From NCBI RefSeq assembly GCF_020387415.1, contig NZ_JAGWCB010000010.1:186001-250000 (forward strand): a DNA stretch of 64,000 bases, in the 5' to 3' direction. Numbering within the stretch: position 1 is the first letter of the stretch; every line of letters begins with the position of its first letter. Shown here one piece after another: positions 29,947-38,210 of the stretch. The translations under genes were made by a program, and so were the position numbers. The stretch comes from Ideonella benzenivorans (GTDB taxonomy: Bacteria > Pseudomonadota > Gammaproteobacteria > Burkholderiales > Burkholderiaceae_C). Under the pieces are notes generated by a model that was not told the origin of the DNA, did not search any database, and was given only the letters and a program-made list of their open reading frames with translations.

Positions 29947-30159
29947 ATGTTTGGCACCTTCTTTCATCCCAGGCCCGTGGGTCGCACGCGACCGGTGGCC
30001 GAGTTGTCCGTGAAGCAGACCGTCGGAGCGGTTTCGGTGCTGACCGAGGGCTATTGCCTGAGGGCGCGGACGCCGGCCCAGCAGCTGCCCGACCCCGGGC
30101 GAGAATCGTCCGCCGGCGCGAAACCGGTCAACCGTCCCATTCCTTCCACCGCCCCATGA
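29947..30159 (+). CDS. Possible small protein (70 aa) coupled to the DUF1697 gene
   Basis: The ATG is preceded by GAGGAA at proper spacing. The stop overlaps the start of the next gene as ATGA (30156-30159). Third-position G/C bias is moderate in the first half and weaker in the second, which is proline-rich and unremarkable. No family is recognised. If it is not coding, this 219-base gap is simply the leader of the DUF1697 gene. Confidence 0.28.
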   Translation: MFGTFFHPRPVGRTRPVAELSVKQTVGAVSVLTEGYCLRARTPAQQLPDPGRESSAGAKPVNRPIPSTAP

Positions 30160-30698
30160 ACGCCCGTTTCGTTGCCCTGCTGCGCGGCATCAACGTCGGC
30201 AAGGCGCGCCGTGTCGCCATGGCGGATCTGAAGATGGTGCTCGAAGGGCTGGGGTACGGTGAGGTGGTCACGCTGCTGAACAGCGGCAATGTGGTGTTCA
30301 CTGCGGCGGCCAGCGCCGACCCGATGGCCTTGGCTCGGGGCATCCAGACGGCCCTCGCGCAGCAACTGGGGGTGGCCGCCCCCGTGCTGGTGCTGCCTGG
30401 CGCCGCTGTTCAGGCGGCCTTGGCGGACAACCCGCTGCAGACAGTGGCCCAGGACGATGCGCGGCTGCTGCTGGCCTTCAGCCAGGACGCTGCCACCCTG
30501 CACACGCTGACCGACCTGGCCACGCCCGCCACCACGCCCCAGGCGGACGCCCTCGTGCTGGGCGCGCAAACTGCCTATGTCTGGTGCCCGAACGGCGTGC
30601 TGGCCAGCCCGCTGCTGCAGGCCCTGGACCGCCGATTGGGCGACCGGGTCACCACCCGCAATGTCGCCACCGCCAGGAAAATTGCCGCCAAACTCTGA
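30156..30698 (+). CDS. DUF1697 domain-containing protein
   Basis: A 180-aa protein with the family N-terminus ARFVALLRGINVGKARRV and the LLNSGNVVF block. It ends with TTRNVATARKIAAKL, matching the TxRNxxTxxKL ending typical of DUF1697. It is soluble and full length. Its function is not known; it is widespread as a single-copy accessory gene. The frame is open upstream, but the ATG at 30156 gives the conserved start. Confidence 0.85.
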   Translation: MNARFVALLRGINVGKARRVAMADLKMVLEGLGYGEVVTLLNSGNVVFTAAASADPMALARGIQTALAQQLGVAAPVLVLPGAAVQAALADNPLQTVAQDDARLLLAFSQDAATLHTLTDLATPATTPQADALVLGAQTAYVWCPNGVLASPLLQALDRRLGDRVTTRNVATARKIAAKL

Positions 30699-30722
30699 TT
30701 CCCGCCCGCTGAGGAGATACCC

Positions 30723-31241
30723 ATGCGCATCGACACCCCCACCGAGGACGACATTCCCGACCTGGCCCGCGTGCATGTGCAGGCCTGGCAGACCGGCTAC
30801 GCGGGTCTGCTGGACGAGGACTTCCTGCGTCAGCTGTCGGTGGACGAACGGGCCGCGATCTGGCGGCTCATCCTGGCCGCACAGGAAAGCACCACCTGGG
30901 TGATGCGGGATGACGCCGGCCAGGTCCAGGCCTTCCTGAGCCACGGCCCCTGCCGGGACAAGGACGCGCCACCCGACCGGGGTGAGATCTGGGCGCTGTA
31001 TGTGCACCCCACGGTCTGGGGCCGCGGCGTGGGCCGGGCGCTGATGGACTGCGCCCTGGAGGCCCTGCAGGCCCAAGGCTGCCGCAGCGTGTCGCTGTGG
31101 GCGCTGCAGGGCAACCAACGCGGCATCCGCTTCTATGAAGCCGCCGGCTTTGCCGAGGTGCCCGGCAGCGTGCAGACCTTTGAGCTGGGCAGCCAGCCGG
31201 TGCAGGAGGTGGCCTACCTGCGCTTCCTCGACCGCGACTGA
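30723..31241 (+). CDS. GNAT family N-acetyltransferase
   Basis: A 172-aa acetyltransferase. The acetyl-CoA motif A is LYVHPTVWGRGVGRALMD (about residues 97-114, RGVGRA as the pyrophosphate loop). NQRGIRFYEAAGF supplies motif B. The N-terminus is RxxTxxDIPDLARVHVQAW. The substrate is not identifiable. It follows the DUF1697 gene by 24 bases. Confidence 0.83.
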   Translation: MRIDTPTEDDIPDLARVHVQAWQTGYAGLLDEDFLRQLSVDERAAIWRLILAAQESTTWVMRDDAGQVQAFLSHGPCRDKDAPPDRGEIWALYVHPTVWGRGVGRALMDCALEALQAQGCRSVSLWALQGNQRGIRFYEAAGFAEVPGSVQTFELGSQPVQEVAYLRFLDRD

Positions 31242-31280
31242 CGCGAACACATGTTTCTGACGCATGGAGCCGCCCCCATG

Positions 31281-31318
31281 AAAAAGGCCCGCCCCGGCCC
31301 TTGCCGGCAGCGGGCCTT
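31281..31318 (-). terminator. Terminator of the outer-membrane protein gene
   Basis: On the minus strand, a 9-bp stem (31318-31310 with 31292-31284) encloses a second 5-bp hairpin and ends in five T (31285-31281). It lies 25 bases after the stop of the gene at 31343. It is also read through on the other strand after the GNAT gene. Confidence 0.75.
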
Positions 31319-31342
31319 GCGGCCACTCAAGGCTGGCGAGGA

Positions 31343-31870
31343 TCAGAACTTGTAGCCCACGCCCAGCGTGAAGCCGTCGCCCTTGATGCCGTCCTTGTTG
31401 TAGTAGGACATGTAGTCGGCCGACAGATAGGCCTTGGGCGAGATGGCGTAGCTCAGGCCGGCGCCGTAAGAGAAGTCGCTGTCGCTGTCCGAAGCGGACG
31501 CGCCGGGCACCTTCACCTTGATCTTGCTGTCGGCAAAGCCCAGGCGGGCAAACACGGTCATGGCGCCCGACACCTGGTACTTGGGCTTCAGGTAGAAGCC
31601 ATAGGTGTGCTCGACCTCACCCTTCACCGACACGCCGCTCACGTCGATGCTGTCGTCGTTGACACCGGCACCGAACATGCCTTCCACGGCGAAGTAGGGG
31701 TGGAAGTCATAGCCCACCAGACCGCGCAGCACGCCCGGGTGGAAGGTGGCGCCGTCACCGTGCACCTTCACGAAGGTGTAGCCCAGTTCGCCATACAGGG
31801 GCGAGACGGTTTCAGCGTGAGCGGCTCCCATGGCCAGCACGGCGGCGGCCATCACAGCAAATTTCTTCAT
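31343..31870 (-). CDS. Small outer-membrane beta-barrel protein
   Basis: A 175-aa protein with a clear signal peptide (MKKFAVMAAAVLAMGAAHA). Amphipathic beta-strands alternate with polar turns and end in a C-terminal aromatic residue (GVGYKF), the outer-membrane insertion signal. An eight-stranded barrel of the OmpX/OmpW/porin-like type is likely. It is the only leftward gene in the ureC-ureE insertion block. A perfect GTGCACC...GGTGCAC palindrome lies 23 bases upstream of its ATG. Confidence 0.82.
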   Translation of the reverse strand: MKKFAVMAAAVLAMGAAHAETVSPLYGELGYTFVKVHGDGATFHPGVLRGLVGYDFHPYFAVEGMFGAGVNDDSIDVSGVSVKGEVEHTYGFYLKPKYQVSGAMTVFARLGFADSKIKVKVPGASASDSDSDFSYGAGLSYAISPKAYLSADYMSYYNKDGIKGDGFTLGVGYKF

Positions 31871-31892
31871 TGTCAGTTCATTCCAAAAACAA

Positions 31893-31911
31893 GTGCACCC
31901 ACTTGGTGCAC
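31893..31911. promoter_or_regulatory. NtrC-like palindrome between the OMP and GST genes
   Basis: GTGCACC (31893-31899), CACTT, GGTGCAC (31905-31911): a perfect 7-bp inverted repeat, identical to the NtrC consensus TGCACC-N5-GGTGCA. No sigma54 element is visible near it on either strand, so it may serve another regulator. It lies close to the OMP start and about 160 bases before the GST gene. Confidence 0.45.
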
Positions 31912-32073
31912 AGCGCCCAGTTTATGTCCGAACATTTCACTTGGCCGCTGTGGTGATTTTTCACATCGCGCTGGCGGGTGCGACCGCCGCCCCCCGGAAA
32001 CATCTGTCACGCCGGGTCGGGGTTCTCTACGTGACAATGGTCCGGTGCTGACTGATGCCGCCAAGGAGATCCC

Positions 32074-32721
32074 ATGCCCCTGACCGAAGCTGCCGACTGT
32101 GAACTGGTTCTCTACACCCACCCCTGGTCCCGCGGACAGATCGCCCGCTGGATGCTCGAAGAGGTGGGTGTGCCTTATCGGCAGGTGCTGCTGGAATTCG
32201 GCACCACGATGAAGGCCCCGGATTACCTGGCCCTGAACCCGATGGGCAAAGTGCCAACGCTGGTGCACCGCGGGCGGGTGGTGACGGAATGCGCGGCCAT
32301 CTGCGCCTATCTGGCTGACGCCTTTCCGGCGGCCGGCCTGGCACCGGCGCCGGCAGAGCGGGCGGCCTACTACCGCTGGTTGTTCTTCGCCGCCGGCCCG
32401 CTGGAGGCGGCCGTGATCGACCGCGCCATGCGGGTGGAGATCACCCCCAAGGAAGAGGTCATGGTCGGCTACGGCAGCTACGAGCGTGCGCTGGACGTGG
32501 TCGCTGGCGCGGTGTCGGCCGGCCCTTATGTGGCCGGGCCCGACTTCTCTGCGGCGGATGTCTATGTGGGTTCGCACCTGATCTGGGGCATGCAGTTCGA
32601 CACCATCCCCAAGCGGCCCGAATTCGAAGCCTACGCCGCGCGCCTGAAGAGCCGGCCGGCCTACAAGGCGGCCCGTGCGATCGACCAGGCCCTGGGCCAG
32701 GCCCTGCAACCCCAAGCCTGA
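32074..32721 (+). CDS. Glutathione S-transferase family protein
   Basis: A 215-aa GST. The thioredoxin-fold N-terminal domain (LYTHPWSRGQIARWMLEEVG, MGKVPTLVH with the cis-proline) has a serine near the start as possible catalytic residue. The all-alpha C-terminal domain contains GPDFSAADVYVGSHL, the N-capping box region. The natural substrate is unknown. AAGGAG lies 7 bases before the ATG. Confidence 0.86.
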   Translation: MPLTEAADCELVLYTHPWSRGQIARWMLEEVGVPYRQVLLEFGTTMKAPDYLALNPMGKVPTLVHRGRVVTECAAICAYLADAFPAAGLAPAPAERAAYYRWLFFAAGPLEAAVIDRAMRVEITPKEEVMVGYGSYERALDVVAGAVSAGPYVAGPDFSAADVYVGSHLIWGMQFDTIPKRPEFEAYAARLKSRPAYKAARAIDQALGQALQPQA

Positions 32722-32727
32722 TCCTCC

Positions 32728-33189
32728 ATGCGCTGGCTGGAACACAAGGTGCCCCCGCCGGTGGTGGCCTTGCTGCTGGGGAGTGCCATGTACTGGGCGG
32801 CGGGCTGGCCCCCCGCCCTGCCCTGGTTGCCGCCCTTCGCCGGGCCGCTGGCGGGAGGCCTGACGCTGGCGGGCTTGGCCTGTGACCTGAGCGGACTGCA
32901 GCGCTTCCTGCGGGCCCGCACCACCGTCAACCCGTTGACACCGCAGAAGACCTCGGCCCTGGTCACGGATGGCATCTACCGCCTGACCCGCAACCCGATG
33001 TACCTGGGCCTGGCGCTGCTGCTCACCGCCTGGGCGGTGCACCTGGGCGCACTGTGGCCCTTTGCCGGGCCGGCGCTGTTCGTGGCGTACACCACCCGCT
33101 TCCAGATCCTGCCGGAAGAGCGCTGTCTGCACGCTCGCTTCGGTGCCGAGTACCTGGCCTACACCGAGCAGGTGCGGCGCTGGCTGTGA
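32728..33189 (+). CDS. Isoprenylcysteine/phospholipid methyltransferase family membrane protein
   Basis: A 153-aa integral membrane protein with about four hydrophobic segments. The ICMT/PEMT signature is GIYRLTRNPMYLGLALLL (residues ~89-106), followed by LPEERCLHARFGAEYLAY, the E-E-x-x-L/H-x-x-x-F-G-x-E-Y block that binds S-adenosylmethionine. It lies 6 bases after the GST gene, so the two are probably cotranscribed. The substrate is unknown. Confidence 0.8.
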   Translation: MRWLEHKVPPPVVALLLGSAMYWAAGWPPALPWLPPFAGPLAGGLTLAGLACDLSGLQRFLRARTTVNPLTPQKTSALVTDGIYRLTRNPMYLGLALLLTAWAVHLGALWPFAGPALFVAYTTRFQILPEERCLHARFGAEYLAYTEQVRRWL

Positions 33190-33258
33190 GGCCGGGCGTT
33201 ACCATCGTCGTTTTCGCAGTCCCGCCGCTCGCGGCACCCTGGTGAAGGCACGCTGCCC

Positions 33259-33951
33259 ATGCTGACCATCCGCAAACTCATTCCCCGTGGCCAGGGCCTG
33301 GCCGCCGTGCTGCTCAAGCGGGCCGCCACCGTGGCGCTGGATTGGGACGTGCGGCAGAAAAGCCGCTTCGACGCCACCGATTCGACCGGCCGTGTGCTGG
33401 GCGTGTTCCTGCCCCGCGGCACCACGGTGCGCGGCGGTGACGTGTTGGTGGCCGAGGATGGCTCGTTGATCCGGGTGCAGGCCGCCCCGCAGCCGGTGCT
33501 GGAAGTGCGCGCCTGCAGCCAGCACGGCAGCCCCTTTGATCTGCTGCGCGCGGCCTACCACCTGGGCAACCGCCATGTGCCGCTGGAACTGCAGCCCGAC
33601 CACCTGAAGCTGGAGCCCGACCATGTGCTGGCCGACATGCTGCGCCAGATGCACCTGATCGTCACCGAGACCCAGGCCGGCTTCGAACCGGAAGGCGGCG
33701 CCTATGGCCAGGGCCACAGCCATGGCCATGGGCACTCCCACGCCCACGAGGCGCATGCGGCCCCTGACCACGCGCACGGCCATGTGCATGGCCCGGACTG
33801 CCAGCACGACCATGCCCCCGCACCGGCCGCAACCCGGGGCAAGCCGGTCCCCGTCGCGGTCTCGGCCGCGCCAGCCGCGCATGTGCATGGGCCCGGCTGT
33901 GGTCATGACCATGACCACCCGCATCACGACCACGCCGGCCACAAGCACTGA
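33259..33951 (+). CDS. ureE: Urease accessory protein UreE (nickel metallochaperone)
   Basis: A 230-aa UreE. The conserved core (residues ~1-150) includes HLGNRHVPLEL, a nickel-binding and dimer region. The C-terminal ~80 residues carry 23 histidines in clusters such as GHSHGHGHSHAH and DHDHPHHDH, giving a large nickel store. It delivers nickel to the UreD/F/G complex on apo-urease. Here it sits 5.7 kb after ureC. ureF follows after 3 bases. Confidence 0.95.
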   Translation: MLTIRKLIPRGQGLAAVLLKRAATVALDWDVRQKSRFDATDSTGRVLGVFLPRGTTVRGGDVLVAEDGSLIRVQAAPQPVLEVRACSQHGSPFDLLRAAYHLGNRHVPLELQPDHLKLEPDHVLADMLRQMHLIVTETQAGFEPEGGAYGQGHSHGHGHSHAHEAHAAPDHAHGHVHGPDCQHDHAPAPAATRGKPVPVAVSAAPAAHVHGPGCGHDHDHPHHDHAGHKH

Positions 33952-33954
33952 GCC

Positions 33955-34665
33955 ATGCCGCGTGTGCGCCCCCCCGTGGCCCCGCTGCCGGCGGCCACGC
34001 TGCTGCAGCTGATGTGGCTGGCCTCACCGGCCCTGCCGGTGGGGGGGTTCAGCTATTCGGAAGGGCTGGAGGCGGCGGTGGAGGCGGGCCGGGTGAGCAA
34101 CGAGACCCAGGCCGCCGACTGGCTGGACGACCAGTTGACCCTGGCCCTGGGCCGGGCCGATCTGCCCGTGGTGGCCCGGGCTGCACAGGCCTGGCAACGG
34201 CATGACCTGCCCCGAGTGGCCGAGCTGAACGACTGGGTGCGCATGACCCGCGAAAGCAGCGAGCTGCGCCTGCAGACCGAACAGATGGGCCGCTCCCTGC
34301 ACGACTGGCTGCGCCAGCGCGCCGGGCAGGACGGGCGGGTCGCCGCGCTGAGAGCCTTGCAGCCTGCGCCCTGCTGGCCGGTGGCCTTTGCACTGGCGGT
34401 CACGGTGATCGGCGCCCCCTTGCGCGAGGCGCTGCTGGCCCATGGCTTCGGCTGGGCCGAGAACATGGCCCAGGCGGCCATCAAGGCCGTGCCGCTGGGC
34501 CAGAGTGCCGGCCAACGCATCCTGGCCCGACTGAGCGAGCGGCTGCCGGCCGTGGTGGACGAGGCCCTGGGCCGCGCGGAGAGCCAATGGCAGGCGTTCA
34601 CCCCGGGCCTGGCCATTCTGTCGGCCCAGCACGAAGCTCAGTATTCGCGCCTGTTCCGCTCCTGA
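33955..34665 (+). CDS. ureF: Urease accessory protein UreF
   Basis: A 236-aa all-helical UreF, with the family start [24 protein letters not shown]. The middle is [19 protein letters not shown] and the C-terminal end is [10 protein letters not shown]. UreF bridges UreD and UreG during nickel insertion. It is coupled to ureE. The third partner, ureG, is 4.4 kb further on. UreD is not encoded in the window. Confidence 0.95.
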   Translation: MPRVRPPVAPLPAATLLQLMWLASPALPVGGFSYSEGLEAAVEAGRVSNETQAADWLDDQLTLALGRADLPVVARAAQAWQRHDLPRVAELNDWVRMTRESSELRLQTEQMGRSLHDWLRQRAGQDGRVAALRALQPAPCWPVAFALAVTVIGAPLREALLAHGFGWAENMAQAAIKAVPLGQSAGQRILARLSERLPAVVDEALGRAESQWQAFTPGLAILSAQHEAQYSRLFRS

Positions 34666-34753
34666 GCGGGACGGCAACCCGCGTGAACGCAGCGGCAACG
34701 CGCCAGCAACCTTCGGCCGTCAGCATCCCGTCCTGCGCAGACAGCGGTGGCGA

Positions 34754-34781
34754 CCCCAGGCGCCCCCTCCCTGGCCTGGGG
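34754..34781. terminator. Hairpin between convergent ureF and the beta-propeller gene
   Basis: An 8-bp stem (CCCCAGGC, 34754-34761, with 34774-34781) and a 12-base loop, in a 160-base gap. There is no T-run on either strand, so a termination role is only inferred from position. Confidence 0.35.
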
Positions 34782-34825
34782 CCTCCGCCGTCCGCCTGCG
34801 CACCCCGCCCGACCCTGGGTGGTTC

Positions 34826-36166
34826 TCATCGCACCACCAGGCTGGTGGGCGACTGACCGCCGGAGCTGACCGTGGCGGTGGACAAGGCGCTGAGCATGCC
34901 GCCCGAGCCGACCGCAAACTGCGACACCGTGCCGTCGCCCGCATTGCTGACGTAGGCATAGCGCCCGTCCGGGCTGAGCGCCACCCCCGAGGGCGTGGTG
35001 CCCGTGGCCACGGTGCGCGTGGCCATGGGGGTCAGCGTGCCACCCGACACCAGGAACTGCGACACGGTGGCCGAACCCGCGTTGGCGACGTAGGCACGGG
35101 TGCCATCGCTGGAGAGCGCGATGGCCCGCGGCGTGGTGCCGGTGGTCTGGCTGCTGCTGTAGGTCAGCAGGCCGGTGCTGCTGTCGATGCGGTAGCTCAG
35201 CACCTTGGCGCTGCCGGCCAGCGTGACATACAGCCAGCCGCCGCCAGGGGCCACCGCCAGCCCCTGCGGCTTGCTGCCGTAGCTGGCCACGCTGACCGTC
35301 GCCTTGGACAAGGCGGACAGCTTGCCGGTGCTGCCCACGGCATAGAGCGACACCGTGTCGTCGCTGGCGTTGGCCACATAGGCATAGGCCCCATCGGCGG
35401 TGATGGCCATCGCATACGGGGCCAGGCCGGTGCTGACACTGCTGGGTGACAGCGCGGTGGGCTGGCCGCTGCTGGCCAGGCTGAACTGGGACACGCTGGC
35501 CCCGCCATAGTTGACCGCGTAGAGGTGCGAGGCATCCGGTGAGAGCGCCAGTGCATAGCCGAAGGTGGCCGCCTGGCTGCTGAGGCTGGACACGCTCAGC
35601 GCGCCGCCGCTGTCGATGTCGAGCACCGACACCGTCTCGTCATCACGGTAGTCCAGCCAGGCCCGGCTGCCATCGCTGTTGACCACCAGGGCCGATGGCA
35701 GATAGGGCACGCTGACCGTGGCGGGGCTCAGGGCCGACAGACTGCCATCACTGCCCACCGCGAACTGCGCCAGCGAGTTGCTCAAGGTGTTGGCCACATA
35801 GACCCGGTAGCCGCGGCAACTGACCGAGACGCTGGTGACATCGCCGCTGCTGGCCGAGCCGCTGCCATGGCTCACCTGGCAGGTCTGCCCATCGGGCTGG
35901 GTCTGCACTGTGACGGCGTAGCTGCTGCCAATGCCCTCGTCGAAGGTGAAGCTGGTGGCCCCGGCGGCCACGCTGAGCGTGTCGTTGCCATTGGCGAGCA
36001 CCAGGCCGTTTGCCGTCAGCCCGCTGAGGGTACCGCCCAGCAGATTGCTGCCTACGCTGCTGTCCCCACCACCGCCGCAGGCGGTCAGCATCAGCGAAGC
36101 CGACAGCGCGGCGCCACAGGAGAAGGAGAGAACGGCGCGTCGGAAACGAAAAGGTCGCAGGGACAT
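34826..36166 (-). CDS. Beta-propeller (YVTN/lactonase-like) lipoprotein
   Basis: A 446-aa protein with a lipoprotein signal (LTAC, lipid Cys30) and a glycine linker. Residues ~35-115 form a small domain. After it come about seven repeats with YVAN (for example RAYVANAGSATVSQF and RYAYVSNAGDGTVSQF), spaced about 50 residues apart. This is the YVTN/6-phosphogluconolactonase-like propeller pattern, here probably a structural or binding protein rather than a lactonase. It is transcribed from a point facing the FlgH-like operon end (36209), same strand. Confidence 0.78.
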   Translation of the reverse strand: MSLRPFRFRRAVLSFSCGAALSASLMLTACGGGGDSSVGSNLLGGTLSGLTANGLVLANGNDTLSVAAGATSFTFDEGIGSSYAVTVQTQPDGQTCQVSHGSGSASSGDVTSVSVSCRGYRVYVANTLSNSLAQFAVGSDGSLSALSPATVSVPYLPSALVVNSDGSRAWLDYRDDETVSVLDIDSGGALSVSSLSSQAATFGYALALSPDASHLYAVNYGGASVSQFSLASSGQPTALSPSSVSTGLAPYAMAITADGAYAYVANASDDTVSLYAVGSTGKLSALSKATVSVASYGSKPQGLAVAPGGGWLYVTLAGSAKVLSYRIDSSTGLLTYSSSQTTGTTPRAIALSSDGTRAYVANAGSATVSQFLVSGGTLTPMATRTVATGTTPSGVALSPDGRYAYVSNAGDGTVSQFAVGSGGMLSALSTATVSSGGQSPTSLVVR

Positions 36167-36208
36167 GGGATGCAGGCCTTGGATAGAAAGAAGAAAAGAG
36201 CAGGAGCC

Positions 36209-36838
36209 TCAGTTGCGGGCCACCACGCGCTGGGAGGCCGACGGCACCCCCAGCAACTGGGCCCGCAGCGTCGCATCGGCCGCCTGTTCACCCAGCCAGA
36301 CGGCCAGCAACGCGCCATAGAAGGCATGGCCGCGCACCGGCTCGATCAAGGGGCGTTGGTTGAGCTCGACCACCGTGCCAGTACCCGGCACCCAGTCCAG
36401 CGTCAGCACATCGCCCTTGCGCAGTCCGCGCGGCTGCTGCCCCACGGCCTGCACCAGCCGCTGAGCCGGTCCTTCCAGGGCCGTGTGGTCGGGCACGCCA
36501 TCGTCACGGCTGAGCCGGTCGGTGATGGCCGAGCGGAAGTCCTGGGCGCTCACATCACGCAACAACGCAATCGCGATGCGGCGTGGCCCCGGGGTGTGCA
36601 AGGCCTCGGTCAACGAGGCACTTCGGTCTGGCAGGTAGAGTGCAATGGCATAGACCCGCACCAGCCAGGAACGGCTGATGCCGGCGCCATGCAATTGCAG
36701 CCGACGGCCGGCCACCTGGACGGCATCGTCCACCGCCACCCCGTCCAGCGTGGCGGCACGCACCGAGGGGATGGCCATCAAGGAACCGCACAGGCCCAGC
36801 ACAGAACCCAGGCGGACGAGACACCGTCGTGACGACAT
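36209..36838 (-). CDS. Chalcone-isomerase-like periplasmic protein
   Basis: A 209-aa protein with a signal peptide (ending SVRAA). The chalcone_3-type (PF16036-like) fold is suggested by VAGRRLQLHGAGISRSWLVRVYAIALYLPDR and the block WVPGTGTVVELNQRPL. Bacterial members lack evidence for flavonoid chemistry; they probably bind small acids or lipids. It is the last gene of an operon with the FlgH-like protein, 43 bases downstream of it. An alternative start at 36868 adds ten residues. Confidence 0.7.
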   Translation of the reverse strand: MSSRRCLVRLGSVLGLCGSLMAIPSVRAATLDGVAVDDAVQVAGRRLQLHGAGISRSWLVRVYAIALYLPDRSASLTEALHTPGPRRIAIALLRDVSAQDFRSAITDRLSRDDGVPDHTALEGPAQRLVQAVGQQPRGLRKGDVLTLDWVPGTGTVVELNQRPLIEPVRGHAFYGALLAVWLGEQAADATLRAQLLGVPSASQRVVARN

Positions 36839-36881
36839 GACGCACTCCTTTCGTGAAGCAGGCTGCACGGCTGCGGCCGGT

Positions 36882-37592
36882 TCACCAGACGCTCATCTGG
36901 TTGGTCAGCAGGCGTTGCAGCCAGTTGCGGCTGGCGGCGTCGGAGACATCGCCCTCGCCCGCCAGTTCAAAGCGGGCATTCACCACGTCCGACGACGCAA
37001 TCGTGTTGCCGGACTTGATGTCCTGTGGATCCACCAGGCCGGAGAAACGCAGCGCGCTCAGGCCGCCGTTGAGCGCCATGCGGCGCTCGCCCGCCACCAG
37101 CAAATGGCCGTTGGGCAGCACGTTGATGACGGTGGCCGCGATCTGGCCGCTGAAGCTGCTGCTGTCGTCGGTCGTCCCGGAGCCCTTGTAGGAGTCGCTG
37201 CCGGAGGCCGAGGCGTCGATGTTGCCGAAGAAGTCCACCAGCTTGCTGCCGGACTTGGAGTTGCCCGGCCCCTTGCTGGCCACGGCGTTCTCACGGCTGG
37301 TGTCGGTGCTCAGCTTGCGGCTGGCCTTGACGTTCTCGGTGATGTTCACCTTGATGACGTCGCCGATGTTGGCCGGCCGGCGTGCGCTGGAGAACAGGGA
37401 CCCCGAGCTGAACGACGCCTGGTAAATCGCGCCGTTGTTGGTGCGCTCCACCAGCATGGGCTGCGGGTTGGGCGGCACGTACAGCGGTGCCTGCACCACG
37501 GGCTTGCTGGCACAACCGGTCAGCGCGGCCAGCGCCAGCAGGCACAGGCCCGGCACGCTGCGCGCACCGTGGGGAAAGAGGGTCGGGTTCAT
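36882..37592 (-). CDS. flgH: FlgH-like lipoprotein (flagellar L-ring family), isolated from flagellar genes
   Basis: A 236-aa lipoprotein (LTGC, Cys27) of the FlgH family. The C-terminal half keeps FlgH landmarks: NGAIYQ near residues 53-58, VINVLPNGHLLVAGERRM, and RFSGLVDPQDIKSGNTI. The usual C-terminal PLWPF-like ending is replaced by LTNQMSVW. FlgH forms the outer-membrane L-ring around the flagellar rod. Here no flgI, flgG or other flagellar gene is nearby. It may be a relocated flgH or a diverged paralogue that makes an outer-membrane ring for another purpose; I cannot tell which. Confidence 0.8.
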   Translation of the reverse strand: MNPTLFPHGARSVPGLCLLALAALTGCASKPVVQAPLYVPPNPQPMLVERTNNGAIYQASFSSGSLFSSARRPANIGDVIKVNITENVKASRKLSTDTSRENAVASKGPGNSKSGSKLVDFFGNIDASASGSDSYKGSGTTDDSSSFSGQIAATVINVLPNGHLLVAGERRMALNGGLSALRFSGLVDPQDIKSGNTIASSDVVNARFELAGEGDVSDAASRNWLQRLLTNQMSVW

Positions 37593-37625
37593 GGCAGGTT
37601 GTCCTGTGGAGGGGAAAGGGGCCGC

Positions 37626-38180
37626 TCAGCCAGCCCGCGGGCCCAGCAGCGCCTTGACAGCGGGGGCGAGCTTGTCGCGGGTGCTGGCCCAGCGGCCCAT
37701 GGACAGCAGTCCGTCGTCCAGCACGAAGCTGCTGGTGGCCAGCACGCTGCCATCGGCCGCGTTCAGCACCAGGGTGGCGCGATCCAGGTAGGGCCGGTAG
37801 TCGCTTCCCGTGGGCGGCACGGCCCACTGGATGGTCGCGGTGTAGCGCAGCCAGACGGGACACTGGTCATTGCGGGTGCCGGCCTCGTAGACGCGGCCCT
37901 CAACGTGCTGGGCCTGCAGTTCGGCGATCAGCGCGGGCAGCAGGTCGGCTGCCTGGCTGGTGCGGTTGTATTCAACGCACAGCTGACTGAACGACGCATG
38001 CGGGTACACCACGGTGTTGCTGGCCTGGCTGGGGCCCACCTCGGTCAGCGAGCCCTGCACCAGCGCGCCACCGGCCTTGGCCAACTCCCAGATGGGCTCG
38101 GCGCTGAACACGGCGCAGCCGGATTGCAGCAGGCTCAGGGGCAGCAACCACCCCAGGGCACACCAACGGGGAATGTGCAT
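37626..38180 (-). CDS. Lipoprotein of unknown function (Sbal_3080-like)
   Basis: A 184-aa lipoprotein (LLQSGC, Cys22). The core contains a cysteine-marked block with DQCPVWLRYTATIQW and then LDRATLVLNAADGSVLATSSF. The pattern resembles the Sbal_3080-type small lipoprotein family, of unknown role. AGGAGA precedes the ATG at 38180. It lies between the FlgH-like gene and the amphipathic protein, 33 and 30 bases away. Confidence 0.6.
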   Translation of the reverse strand: MHIPRWCALGWLLPLSLLQSGCAVFSAEPIWELAKAGGALVQGSLTEVGPSQASNTVVYPHASFSQLCVEYNRTSQAADLLPALIAELQAQHVEGRVYEAGTRNDQCPVWLRYTATIQWAVPPTGSDYRPYLDRATLVLNAADGSVLATSSFVLDDGLLSMGRWASTRDKLAPAVKALLGPRAG

Positions 38181-38210
38181 TGCGGTCTCCTGCAAGGCCT
38201 CGGCGCGCCG

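Noticed and set aside
31961-31976. GTGA-TTTT-TCAC resembling a CRP/FNR half-site pair
   Set aside because: The spacing is 4 bases instead of the 6 needed for CRP (TGTGA-N6-TCACA), and the FNR pattern TTGAT-N4-ATCAA is not met.
33704-34012. Met/Thr/Arg-rich frame overlapping the ureE tail
   Set aside because: Out-of-frame reading of the histidine repeats of UreE.
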